DNA from: Arcicella lustrica
GTDB lineage: Bacteria; Bacteroidota; Bacteroidia; Cytophagales; Spirosomataceae
Assembly (NCBI RefSeq): GCF_034930985.1
Contig: NZ_JAYGIM010000013.1
Span: forward strand, 124,001 to 188,000
Reading direction: 5' to 3'
Length of the DNA: 64,000 nucleotides
Below, piece by piece: positions 27,501-34,616 of the stretch. Made by a program: the position numbers and the translations under genes. Positions within the stretch are counted from its first letter, which is position 1, and the number at the start of each line of letters is the position of its first letter. The notes under the pieces were generated by a model. That model was not told the origin of the DNA. It saw only the letters and a list, made by a program, of their open reading frames with translations, and did not search any database.

Positions 27501-27962
27501 ATGAACACGCAAGTAAAAGAAGTACCCGCTCAAAAGTATTTTATTTATCGTACAGAAACTACCCTTTTAAATGTAAACGCCATTGCAGAACGTGAAGTTG
27601 ACGCCCTTTATACTGCCGTTGGACAATTAGGATTAAGCATTGCTGGCAATATGGAGTTTATTTATTGGGGAGCAACGGGCGATGTTGAAAAGCCTTTTAT
27701 CTTAGAAATTGCCTTGCCTGTGGGTGATGAAGAAGTAACAATTCCTGCACATTATGAATTGTTAGAGCATCCTTCTTTCAAGGCTTTTGCTTATACACAT
27801 CATGGTGATTTCAGTAATATTATGCCTGTTTATAAAGAGCTGTTTAATCAATTATTTGCACAAGGACACAAACCAACAAATCAAACCAGAGAAGTTTATA
27901 TCAATTGGGTGGATTTAACTTCTTCTGAAAATGTTACAGAGATTTTATTGGGAATAGAGTAA
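27501..27962 (+). CDS. GyrI-like effector-binding domain protein
   Basis: A 153-aa single-domain protein resembling the GyrI/AraC effector-binding fold (duplicated beta-alpha-beta-beta-beta). Supporting features are the Tyr-rich FIYRTETTLLNV first strand, the central FILEIALPVGDEE strand, and the second half with HHGDFSNIMPVYKELFNQLFAQGH followed by REVYINWVDL and a final acidic turn. Such stand-alone proteins bind hydrophobic or cationic small molecules or hydrolyse them; one branch (GyrI/SbmC) protects gyrase. It is a single gene with an operator-like dyad at its promoter and a very strong terminator, so it is probably induced by a ligand-responsive repressor encoded elsewhere. Confidence 0.8.
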   Translation: MNTQVKEVPAQKYFIYRTETTLLNVNAIAEREVDALYTAVGQLGLSIAGNMEFIYWGATGDVEKPFILEIALPVGDEEVTIPAHYELLEHPSFKAFAYTHHGDFSNIMPVYKELFNQLFAQGHKPTNQTREVYINWVDLTSSENVTEILLGIE

Positions 27963-27985
27963 GTATTTGGGATTAAGTATCGTTT

Positions 27986-28036
27986 TTAATAAGAGAAGGT
28001 CGGGCATTATCGATGTCCGACCTTCTCTTATTAAAG
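27986..28036. terminator. Strong bidirectional terminator
   Basis: A 23-bp stem, paired except for one G-T, encloses a 5-nt loop. A-rich and T-rich flanks on both sides fit two-way use between the GyrI-like gene and the convergent 28.1-kb gene. Confidence 0.85.
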
Positions 28037-28040
28037 TTGT

Positions 28041-28087
28041 ACGAGTTTCCAAGTCGTAATTCAATGTTTTCACGACTTGGTATTAGT
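28041..28087. repeat. Palindromic element, family C, decayed copy
   Basis: ACGAGTTTCCAAGTCGT and the partner ACGACTTGG recall the family C palindromes at 26130 and 49285, but the right arm is shortened and one base of the core is changed (CCAAGTCG for CCAACTCG on both sides, preserving pairing). Confidence 0.55.
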
Positions 28088-28094
28088 GGGACAG

Positions 28095-28799
28095 CTATAC
28101 ACTTAAACCTTTTATTAATTTATATTCCGTAGAGCTTACGCCATACTGACTTTTAATGGATTCTTTAATCCTTTGTGTTCTTTCCGCAAGCGTTTCATAT
28201 AAAGTATTCCGTTGGTCAGCACTAACTTTTAAACCTCCATAAGTACTTGTTACAAGATTATTTGCTTGATTAATTTCCGCAATCTTCGCTTGAAGATTTG
28301 GGAGTTTGATTAATTCATTAACGGGTGCATAATCAGCTCCTAAAGCCGTTAAGGTACTAACAATATCCGCAAAATTCTGTGTCATACTTCCGAAAGAACG
28401 TTCCGACTGACTAATTTTTTCTTTGGTATCCCCTTCTTTAGGTTTGGTAGCTCTTTCTCCTCTGATTTTCGTAATCAATACAGAAATATCATTTACTTCT
28501 TTAGCGTCTTTACCCAATTTAGCCCTGAGAGTTGCTGCAATCGGACTTAGTAATTTGCCTACTGAAGTGGGGAGATTGGCAAAATGTTTTTGTCTTGTTT
28601 CAACTGCCGTCGAATATTCTCGCTTTTTAAGAACGACATTATTATTCTCGACTTTTGTAGCTTCAATCAAAGCATCATAATTAACAATACTTGTGTCGGC
28701 TGTGGGGGCAATATAGCCAATAAAACTTTTAAGATGTGTTGAAATTGCTGAAGCGTTAGCAATTTTAGCCCCAAAGGTAGCTTCTGTGTTAGATGCCAT
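28095..28799 (-). CDS. Unknown alpha-helical protein
   Basis: A 234-aa soluble protein without signal peptide or membrane segment, and of no family I recognise. It is rich in Ala, Thr, Lys and Glu and predicted largely helical. A Lys/Glu/Ser/Gly-rich linker (ATKPKEGDTKEKISQSER) divides it near residue 125. The first half contains KREYSTAVETRQKHFANLP and the second QAKIAEINQANNLVTSTYGG. I prefer ATG 28799 (MASNTEATFG) to the extension from 28808, which adds only MRP. It is flanked on its upstream side by the 21/63-bp repeat array and appears monocistronic. A structural or scaffold role is possible, but nothing supports a specific function. Confidence 0.7.
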   Translation of the reverse strand: MASNTEATFGAKIANASAISTHLKSFIGYIAPTADTSIVNYDALIEATKVENNNVVLKKREYSTAVETRQKHFANLPTSVGKLLSPIAATLRAKLGKDAKEVNDISVLITKIRGERATKPKEGDTKEKISQSERSFGSMTQNFADIVSTLTALGADYAPVNELIKLPNLQAKIAEINQANNLVTSTYGGLKVSADQRNTLYETLAERTQRIKESIKSQYGVSSTEYKLIKGLSV

Positions 28800-29336
28800 A
28801 GGTCGCATTATTTAAAGGATGAATAGAAATTGTAAAGTCTTTATTAGTGGATAGGTTATACTATAAAATTATAGAAATAAACGAATCATTTGGCACAAAA
28901 TGGAATATTTATTTAGCTAAACACCTGTTAATAAACCAATTGTGCAAAACAAGATTACCTCTGAGGAAAATGTAATAGTTTCTGAGGAAAAATATTAATA
29001 CCCAGAGGAAAATTAAAAATGGATTGAGGAAGATGTAATGGCTTCTGAGGAAAAATATTAACGCCCAGAGGAAAATTAAAAATGAATTGAGGAAGATGTA
29101 ATGACTTCTGAGGAAAAAGATTAATGCCCAGAGGAAAATTAAAAATGAATTGAGGAAGATGTAATGACTTCTGAGGAAAAATATTAACACCCAGAGGAAA
29201 ATCAAAAATGGATTGAGGAAAATGTAATAGCTTCTGAGGAAAAAGATTGATGCCCTGAGTAATTTTTAAATGCAAATACCATAATACTTTCAGATATTTA
29301 TATAAAAACTACGAAAAAATACTTCCTATAAACAAA
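28800..29336. other. 537-bp gap dominated by a tandem array
   Basis: The first 160 bp are AT-rich and presumably hold the promoter of the minus-strand gene at 28.8 kb. The array covers 28960-29274. I do not accept the minus-strand frames through the array as genes. Confidence 0.6.
28960..29274. repeat. Tandem array with 21-bp sub-units in 63-bp super-units
   Basis: Fifteen 21-bp sub-units follow each other without a gap, each with GAGGAA or a close variant at the same phase (28963, 28984, 29005 and so on). Three different sub-unit types alternate, giving four complete and highly similar 63-bp units starting at 28981, 29044, 29107 and 29170, and degenerate ends. All plus frames contain stops in each unit, while two minus frames stay open through the array and encode 7/21-residue repeats such as FPQKSLHLPQFIFNFPLG. 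Confidence 0.9.
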
Positions 29337-30050
29337 ATGAAAATTATTACTTGGAACTGTAATGGAGCGTTAAGAAATAAGTTTGAAAGTCTTTTAGACT
29401 TTGATGCTGATTTGATTATTGTTCAAGAATGTGAAAATCCTGCTGAATCAAAAGATAAAAAATACGTAGATTGGGCTGTGAACTATTTATGGGTTGGAGA
29501 CACTAAGAGCAAAGGCATTGGCATATTTGCCAAGCAAAATATTGATTTACAGCGATTAAATTGGTCAGATATTTATAATGGACACAAAGTCAAACATTTC
29601 CTTCCTTGTTCTGTAAATAAACAATTTGAATTACTTGCTGTTTGGACACATCAAAACAATTCACCAAACTTTGGTTATATCGGACAGTTCTGGAAATATT
29701 TACAGATTAATAAACATCATCTAACTAATACTATCATTGCTGGGGATTTTAATAGTAATACTATTTGGGATGAATGGGACAGATGGTGGAATCATTCAGA
29801 TGTAGTAAAGGAGTTAAAAGCAATCAATATTGAAAGTCTATATCATACTTTTACTAAAGAAGAACAAGGTAAAGAATCACAGCCTACTTTTTTCTTACAT
29901 CGCAATACTCTAAAACCATATCACATTGATTATTGCTTTGCTTCAATGCAATTTGTTGATAATCTCAATAGTGTTACAATAGAGCCTTTTGAAAAATGGA
30001 AGAATTTAAGCGACCATTCACCGATGATAATTATGTTTGAGGATAAGTAA
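29337..30050 (+). CDS. Endonuclease/exonuclease/phosphatase-fold hydrolase
   Basis: A 237-aa protein of the EEP (DNase I/ExoIII-like) superfamily. The catalytic set is visible in order: N in ITWNCNGALRNKF, the metal-binding Glu in IIVQECENP, the D-x-N pair in AGDFNSN, and the terminal SDHSPM. The C-terminal HIDYCFAS matches the conserved D-Y strand. It is shorter than ExoIII (about 268) and lacks a signal peptide, so it is a cytoplasmic nuclease or phosphodiesterase. The substrate cannot be told apart from sequence. Its start codon follows closely on the repeat array, and the next gene downstream is the VapC-like toxin on the opposite strand. Confidence 0.85.
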   Translation: MKIITWNCNGALRNKFESLLDFDADLIIVQECENPAESKDKKYVDWAVNYLWVGDTKSKGIGIFAKQNIDLQRLNWSDIYNGHKVKHFLPCSVNKQFELLAVWTHQNNSPNFGYIGQFWKYLQINKHHLTNTIIAGDFNSNTIWDEWDRWWNHSDVVKELKAINIESLYHTFTKEEQGKESQPTFFLHRNTLKPYHIDYCFASMQFVDNLNSVTIEPFEKWKNLSDHSPMIIMFEDK

Positions 30051-30069
30051 ATAATCCGTTGAAACACAT

Positions 30070-30450
30070 TTACAAATCATAAGGATTAATATATTTCAAA
30101 TCAGTAATTCCTTGAAAATCCTTTGTGTTTCTGGAGATAAGCGAGAGGTCATTCGCTAAAGCAGTGGCAGCGATAATTGCGTCTGGGAGTTTGATTTTGT
30201 ATTCCTGTCTAATATTGATAGTTATATCGACTAAGCTTTTATCAACATTATGAATGTTTGAAAACGAGACAAATTTTTGAAGTAGTTCGTACTCACTTTG
30301 TGTAATGTTTTTGGTTGCAAACAGTTCTATATGAGTAATAATAGATATTTCTGGAGTGATGTTCAATAAAAAATCTCTACCATTCTCAGGAATTTTCCCA
30401 TTACAAAAATCAATAATAGCATTGGTGTCTATTAAATATCTTGTTCCCAT
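30070..30450 (-). CDS. vapC: PIN-domain toxin, VapC-like
   Basis: A 126-aa PIN-domain ribonuclease, the toxin of a type II toxin-antitoxin pair. The conserved acidic residues are present: D8 in LIDTNAIIDF, the Glu in ITHIELFA, the Asp in KLPDAIIAATALA, and a final Asp in SRNTKDF. VapC toxins usually cleave tRNA or rRNA. The start codon lies inside the end of the upstream antitoxin gene (19-nt overlap), which ties the two together. The pair sits between an EEP hydrolase and the cys operon. The target is not predictable. Confidence 0.85.
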   Translation of the reverse strand: MGTRYLIDTNAIIDFCNGKIPENGRDFLLNITPEISIITHIELFATKNITQSEYELLQKFVSFSNIHNVDKSLVDITINIRQEYKIKLPDAIIAATALANDLSLISRNTKDFQGITDLKYINPYDL

Positions 30451-30662
30451 TCACTACGCATTTGTTTAACGTTATCATGAATTTTTTGAGCAGATTCGTC
30501 TGAAAGTTTTCCCCAAAAATCAGCCATCGTAACTTTTCTGGGCAATTCTTCTACGATTTCTTCAATAGCGTACATCAGTACTTCTATTTTCTTCCCGACA
30601 TATTCTTGTGGTACGGATAAAAGAATATCTCTTTGTCCTGGAGTAATACTTGTTCTTAACAT
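30432..30662 (-). CDS. Antitoxin partner of the PIN-domain toxin
   Basis: Small protein of 76 aa in the position of a VapB-type antitoxin. The N-terminal part (TSITPGQRDILLSVPQEYVGKKIEVLMYAIEE) resembles the short beta-strand plus EY(I/V)GK(K/E)IEV pattern of DUF2281-like antitoxins. The C-terminal helical tail (WGKLSDESAQKIHDNVKQM) would wrap the toxin. I prefer ATG 30662 (MLRTSITPG) to the frame extension at 30695, because that extension overlaps a hairpin at 30690-30721. The toxin start lies 19 nt inside this gene. Confidence 0.75.
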   Translation of the reverse strand: MLRTSITPGQRDILLSVPQEYVGKKIEVLMYAIEEIVEELPRKVTMADFWGKLSDESAQKIHDNVKQMRSEWEQDI

Positions 30663-30689
30663 CTCACAAAAGGATTTATCGTAAACAAT

Positions 30690-30721
30690 AATCACTCTTC
30701 CAAACCATTGAAAGAGTGATT
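30690..30721 (-). terminator. Hairpin downstream of cysN
   Basis: The perfect 10-bp arms AATCACTCTT and AAGAGTGATT have a 12-nt loop. On the minus strand it is 26 nt after the cysN stop, followed by a weak T-tract. It probably separates the cys operon from the toxin-antitoxin pair. Confidence 0.65.
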
Positions 30722-30746
30722 TATAAACAAATGTAATATGTTATTC

Positions 30747-31991
30747 CTATAAAACAAAGCCAACGCCAACGGTTGAATTTGTTTGGTCGTCCACTAAAAT
30801 AAAGGCTCCGTTTGCAGGATTGTATTCGTATTTATCTGCAAAAATTGGCTTCGCAGTTTTCAAGATAATTTCTCCAATTTCGTTCAATTTCAATTCAGAA
30901 ACTGCATCTACAATTGTGTCTTGATTCACTACGTCAATCTTATTATTCAAAGCAATTACTTTTGCTTTTGAATCATTGATGCCGTGTTGAAGAATATATG
31001 TTTTGCCAGAAACCAATGGTTTTGAATCCATCCAACAAATTCTTGCCGTGATTTCTTTCAATGGTTCAAGTGTTGAAGTTGACTTCACCAACATATTACC
31101 ACGAGAAACATCAACGTCAGTTTCTAAAGTAATTACTACTGATTCTTTCGCTCCTGCTTTTTCTAATTGCGTACCGAATTTTTCAATCGTCACAATTTTA
31201 GAGTTTTGTCCCGTTGGCAAAACAGTAATTTCATCTCCTACCGAGAAAACACCACTGCTGATTTTACCTGCATAACCTCTGTAATCGTGGAATTCTTCTG
31301 TTTTTGGACGAACCACAAATTGTACAGGGAAACGAGCTGGCTTTCTAATTTCGTCGAAATTGGTTTCTTCTAATTCTTCCAACAAAGGTGCTCCTGTAAA
31401 CCAAGGCATTTCTGTTGATTGCGTAGAAAGATTTTGTCCGTACAAAGAAGACATCGGAATGAAGGTTATTTCTTGTCCTTCAAAAGATACTTTATCAGCC
31501 AAAGCTTGAACAGCATCTTTGATTTCGTTGAAACGTTCTTCAGAATAACCTACTAAATCCATCTTGTTCACACACACAATTACTTTCGGAATACGAAGCA
31601 TTGATGAGATGAAAAAGTGACGGAAAGTTTGTTCCAATACACCGTTACGAGCATCCACCAAAATCATAGAAACCTTAGTATTTGAAGCACCAGTAACCAT
31701 GTTACGAGTATATTCAAAGTGACCGGGCGTATCTGCGATGATGTATTTACGTTTGGGCGTCGAGAAATAAATATTGGCTACGTCGATTGTGATACCTTGT
31801 TCACGTTCGGCGATAAGTCCATCTGTTAATAAAGAAAGGTCTAAAAAGTCTAAACCTTTACGTTTTGAAGCCGCTTCAAGTGCTTCAATTTTATCACGAG
31901 TGATTGATTTTGTTTCGTATAAAAGTCGTCCGATGAGGGTACTTTTCCCATCATCCACCGAACCTGCTGTTGCTATTCTTAAAATATCCAT
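30747..31991 (-). CDS. cysN: Sulfate adenylyltransferase subunit 1 (GTPase)
   Basis: GTPase subunit of ATP sulfurylase; GTP hydrolysis drives the unfavourable formation of APS from ATP and sulfate by CysD. The 414 aa lack the APS kinase (CysC) domain sometimes fused here. G-motifs visible are G1 GSVDDGKST (residues 10-18), G3 DTPGHFEYTRNMVTGAS and G4 NKMDLV. The EF-Tu-like domains II and III follow, with DYRGYAGKISSGVFSVGDEI and the C-terminal AFILVDDQTNSTVGVGFVL. It is the last gene of the cysH-cysD-cysN operon but is separated from cysD by a 544-bp inserted cassette, whose repeat begins 4 nt before its start codon. Confidence 0.96.
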   Translation of the reverse strand: MDILRIATAGSVDDGKSTLIGRLLYETKSITRDKIEALEAASKRKGLDFLDLSLLTDGLIAEREQGITIDVANIYFSTPKRKYIIADTPGHFEYTRNMVTGASNTKVSMILVDARNGVLEQTFRHFFISSMLRIPKVIVCVNKMDLVGYSEERFNEIKDAVQALADKVSFEGQEITFIPMSSLYGQNLSTQSTEMPWFTGAPLLEELEETNFDEIRKPARFPVQFVVRPKTEEFHDYRGYAGKISSGVFSVGDEITVLPTGQNSKIVTIEKFGTQLEKAGAKESVVITLETDVDVSRGNMLVKSTSTLEPLKEITARICWMDSKPLVSGKTYILQHGINDSKAKVIALNNKIDVVNQDTIVDAVSELKLNEIGEIILKTAKPIFADKYEYNPANGAFILVDDQTNSTVGVGFVL

Positions 31992-31994
31992 CTA

Positions 31995-32033
31995 CTGAGT
32001 GAGGAGTTTTGAGTGCGGAGTGAGGAGTTAAAA
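31995..32033. repeat. Left end repeat of the cysD-cysN cassette (family E)
   Basis: Contains GAGTGAGGAGTTAAAA at 32018-32033, the perfect inverted match of 32500-32515, preceded by a related unit (GAGTGAGGAGTTTTGAGTGC). Degenerate pairing with the right end extends further, over about 37 bp. Confidence 0.75.
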
Positions 32034-32068
32034 TTTTCATCAACATTGATGCTCTTCTCCCACTCATT

Positions 32069-32428
32069 TTATTTCTTATTATTTTCTTTTGCTGTTTTAC
32101 TTGACGAGATAAAAATAGCGGTCAATTCGTCCGCCTCTTTCATAAGGTCTTTTAACAATCCTTCTTTCACAATTCCAGATTCTACCAATAATTCCATCCA
32201 AAATAATGATTCATCAGCTTCTTCTACAACAATTGCAATCTTTGCTATAAAATCAGCGGGTGATTTTGCTCTACAAGATGCTCTGTAATTCGCTCCTACT
32301 GATGTTCCACTACGAAGTAATTGTTTTCCAATTACTTGAGAAGTAGTTTTATTAGGTAAACTTTCAACTAATTTGATAATTCTCAAAGCAAACGACTTTG
32401 TCCTATTTCTAAGATTATCATGTTTCAT
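32069..32428 (-). CDS. Four-helix-bundle protein (23S rRNA intervening-sequence type)
   Basis: A 119-aa protein of the S23/IVP four-helix-bundle family, seen encoded in 23S rRNA intervening sequences and scattered singly in genomes of Bacteroidota. Diagnostic residues are LRNRTKSFALRIIKLVESLP at the start, then KQLLRSGTSVGANYRASCRAKSPADFIAKIAIVVEEADESLFWMELL, cited here by its key points SVGANYR and SLFWMELL. A related fold occurs in the Avd accessory protein of diversity-generating retroelements, and these proteins bind nucleic acid. It sits between cysD and cysN with no metabolic link to them, inside a cassette bounded by inverted repeats, which suggests insertion. Function unknown. Confidence 0.9.
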   Translation of the reverse strand: MKHDNLRNRTKSFALRIIKLVESLPNKTTSQVIGKQLLRSGTSVGANYRASCRAKSPADFIAKIAIVVEEADESLFWMELLVESGIVKEGLLKDLMKEADELTAIFISSSKTAKENNKK

Positions 32429-32499
32429 AGTAGTATCGAACTTAAAATTTTGATTGAAGAATTTGATAAGTTTTGACAGAGGAATTGTTATTAACTATT

Positions 32500-32536
32500 T
32501 TTTAACTCCTCACTCAAAACTCAACATTCAACACTC
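32500..32536. repeat. Right end repeat of the cysD-cysN cassette (family E)
   Basis: TTTTAACTCCTCACTC (32500-32515) is the exact inverted copy of 32018-32033. It continues as AAAACTCAACATTCAACACTC and runs into the first base of the cysD stop codon. Confidence 0.75.
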
Positions 32537-33477
32537 TAAAAGTATCCTTGTTGCTTACGTTTTTCCATGGCTGCTTCAGAGCGTTTGTCGTCGATTCTGG
32601 CACCACGTTCAGAGATTTCTGCAGAAAGAATTTCACCGATAATATCATCTAATTCAATCGCTTCAGAAGCTACGGCAGCAGTACAAGTCATATCACCAAC
32701 AGTACGGAAACGAACAGTTTCTTCAAAAGGAATCTCGTCTGCATCTTTATTCAAGAATTCAGAATCAGCCCAAAGCATACCATCACGTTGAATTACTTGG
32801 CGTTTGTGCGAATAATAGATAGAAGGAATTGCCATTTCTTCTTCTTTGATATAATTCCAAACGTCTAATTCTGTCCAGTTTGAAATTGGGAATACTCTTA
32901 CGTTTTCTCCAATCGCAATACGACCATTCAACATATCAAATAATTCTGGACGTTGGCGTTTTGCATCCCACTGACCAAAATCATCACGAACTGAGAAAAT
33001 ACGTTCTTTCGCACGAGCTTTCTCTTCGTCACGTCTTGCTCCACCGATACAAGCATCGAATTTGAATTCTTCGATAGCATCTAATAAAGTAACGGTTTGC
33101 AAAGCATTACGAGAAGCATATTTTCCTGATTCTTCTTTTACTTTTCCTTGGTTGATAGAATCTTGTACATAGCGTACAATCAATTCTGCACCAGTTTCTT
33201 TGGCTAACCAATCACGAAATTCAATGGTTTCAGGGAAGTTATGTCCTGTATCGACGTGGAGTAATGGGAAGGGGATTTTTCCGGGATAAAAAGCTTTTTG
33301 GGCTAAACGCACCAAAGTAATTGAATCTTTCCCACCAGAAAACAAAAGTGCTGGTTTCTCGAACTGAGCAACCACTTCACGCATAATATAGATTGCTTCG
33401 TCTTCTAATTCACGAGGGAAAAAACCGAATTTCGGAGTGGATACTTCTGAACTCGGATTTTTTAAATGATCAACCAT
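32536..33477 (-). CDS. cysD: Sulfate adenylyltransferase subunit 2
   Basis: Catalytic subunit of ATP sulfurylase (ATP + sulfate to APS + pyrophosphate), 313 aa against about 300 in E. coli. The PP-loop motif is LLFSGGKDSITLVRLAQKAF near residues 45-65. Conserved LLHVDTGHNFPETIEFRD, CIGGARRDEEKARAKERIFS and the C-terminal RGARIDDKRSEAAMEKRKQQGYF (key residues GARIDD and KQGYF-like ending) are all present. It is the second gene of the operon after cysH. The stop codon directly abuts the right end repeat of the inserted cassette, so the cassette may weaken coupling with cysN. Confidence 0.97.
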   Translation of the reverse strand: MVDHLKNPSSEVSTPKFGFFPRELEDEAIYIMREVVAQFEKPALLFSGGKDSITLVRLAQKAFYPGKIPFPLLHVDTGHNFPETIEFRDWLAKETGAELIVRYVQDSINQGKVKEESGKYASRNALQTVTLLDAIEEFKFDACIGGARRDEEKARAKERIFSVRDDFGQWDAKRQRPELFDMLNGRIAIGENVRVFPISNWTELDVWNYIKEEEMAIPSIYYSHKRQVIQRDGMLWADSEFLNKDADEIPFEETVRFRTVGDMTCTAAVASEAIELDDIIGEILSAEISERGARIDDKRSEAAMEKRKQQGYF

Positions 33478-33507
33478 ATTTTTTAATATTTATTAATTCT
33501 TTGACTT

Positions 33508-33546
33508 TAAGCTATATCAGCTATGAGCAATGAGCTGTAAGCTTTT
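33508..33546. repeat. Word-like repeat, family A
   Basis: AGCTATATCAGCTATGAGCAATGAGCTGTAAGCTT-like units lie between cysH and cysD; related runs occur at 18.2, 44.05, 46.9 and 47.6 kb. Confidence 0.5.
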
Positions 33547-33596
33547 TATTATACATTATTAACCAATCTTGGTTTTGTACTTTATACTAAGTAAAA

Positions 33597-33622
33597 CCAC
33601 AATTCATCACTCACAACTCTTA
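33597..33622. repeat. Word-like repeat, family E
   Basis: AATTCATCACTCACAACTCTTAA lies immediately 3' of the cysH stop codon (minus strand), the same word style as the cassette end repeats. Confidence 0.4.
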
Positions 33623-33623
33623 A

Positions 33624-34313
33624 CTAACTATGCAAGCCACATTCTTTTTGTGAAGCTTCCCACCACCAACGACCAGCACGTGGATGTTCGCCTTCTTGAA
33701 TAGCTCTAGTACAAGGAGCGCAACCGATAGAAATAAAACCTTTTCTGTGCAAAGGACTATCAGGTACTCTATTTTCTTTTAAGTAAGCCAAAACGTCTTC
33801 GTAAGTCCAGTGAATTAATGGATTGAATTTAATCACATTATTGTTGGCATCCCATTCTACAATTTCCATGTCTGAACGGTTTTCAGATTGTTCTGAACGC
33901 AAACCTGTAATCCAAATTTCAGCACCAGCCAAAGCTCTTTTTAAAGGTTCGATTTTACGAATTCCACAACATTCTTTACGGTTTTCCACAGAAAAGTAAA
34001 AACTGTTGAAGCCTTTTTCTTTCACTAAGGCTTCTACTTTTGCTGTATTCGGGAAGTAGGTTTCAAATTCTTTGCCGTACTTGTTTTTGGTAGTATCCAT
34101 CAACTCGTAAGTTTCTTGGAATAAACGACCAGTATCAAGGGTAAAAACTTTGATGTTGAAATTATTCTTGAAAATCGCATCGGTAATCACTTGGTCTTCT
34201 TGACCAAACGATGAAGAAAAAACTACCTTTCCGTAGTTTTCAGCCATGTAACTAAGCCCTTCTGTAAGTGAAAGACCTTCTAAGGCTTGTTTTAATTGAC
34301 TTAAATCTGACAT
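33624..34313 (-). CDS. cysH: Adenylyl-sulfate (APS) reductase, iron-sulfur type
   Basis: Reduces APS to sulfite and AMP in assimilatory sulfate reduction. From ATG 34313 the protein has 229 aa; a TTG two codons upstream is less likely. The PP-loop-type nucleotide site is SSSFGQEDQV. The four cysteines that bind a [4Fe-4S] cluster are C115-C116 and C198/C201 (ECCGIRK and GCAPCTR), which mark the APS-using rather than the cluster-free PAPS-using class. The catalytic cysteine is C225 in KECGLH. The absence of cysC in the operon fits direct APS use. It is the first gene of the operon, with a promoter and dyad motifs upstream. Confidence 0.95.
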   Translation of the reverse strand: MSDLSQLKQALEGLSLTEGLSYMAENYGKVVFSSSFGQEDQVITDAIFKNNFNIKVFTLDTGRLFQETYELMDTTKNKYGKEFETYFPNTAKVEALVKEKGFNSFYFSVENRKECCGIRKIEPLKRALAGAEIWITGLRSEQSENRSDMEIVEWDANNNVIKFNPLIHWTYEDVLAYLKENRVPDSPLHRKGFISIGCAPCTRAIQEGEHPRAGRWWWEASQKECGLHS

Positions 34314-34455
34314 AAGCAATCCTGAATTTTATCCTCTATTTTGAGCTTAACAAAATTTCATCTCGCTTAGTTACACTTGGCAAACTATTCAGCTTTTAGA
34401 CTTGTTTATTCTTTAGCATTTAGTTTAATTATTGGTAGCTAAGTTATTAGGAGTG

Positions 34456-34463
34456 CAAAGTTA
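34456..34463 (-). promoter_or_regulatory. -7 promoter element of the cys operon
   Basis: The minus strand reads TAACTTTG, followed by C, matching TAnnTTTG. The implied 5' leader of cysH is about 140 nt. Confidence 0.55.
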
Positions 34464-34519
34464 GACAAAGTCTATTAAAAAAAATATATAAAGTCTATTA
34501 ATTGGGTAGATTTTGTCTA
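34462..34519. promoter_or_regulatory. Candidate operator cluster for sulfate assimilation
   Basis: TAGACAAAGTCTA (34462-34474) is a perfect dyad. AAAGTCTATTA occurs at 34467-34477 and again at 34490-34500, 23 bp apart. TAGATTTTGTCTA (34507-34519) is a third related dyad. The cluster occupies the cys promoter upstream of the -7 element, the position expected for a transcription-factor array. Confidence 0.5.
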
Positions 34520-34616
34520 AAATATTTTTAAACAAAAAAAAAAATGTATTTCTAAATCTGTTATCTTTAAAACAAATCCATCTTTGTTTATAAGCATACC
34601 TAAATCATAAATATGT

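Larger units (their letters stand above)
34314..34616. other. Regulatory gap between cysH and the AlbA_2 gene
   Basis: This 303-bp AT-rich divergent region holds a -7 element for cysH (34456-34463) and a cluster of TAGAC/GTCTA motifs (34462-34519). No gene is seen. Confidence 0.6.

Noticed and set aside
28909..29275. Two overlapping minus-strand frames of 98 and 106 codons across the 63-bp array
   Set aside because: They stay open because the unit length is a multiple of three, which repeats any open frame. There is no promoter, signal or family resemblance, and two frames cannot both be explained by selection.
30663..30695. Longer start of the VapC-partner antitoxin
   Set aside because: It runs into the hairpin after cysN; the internal ATG 30662 starts the conserved part.
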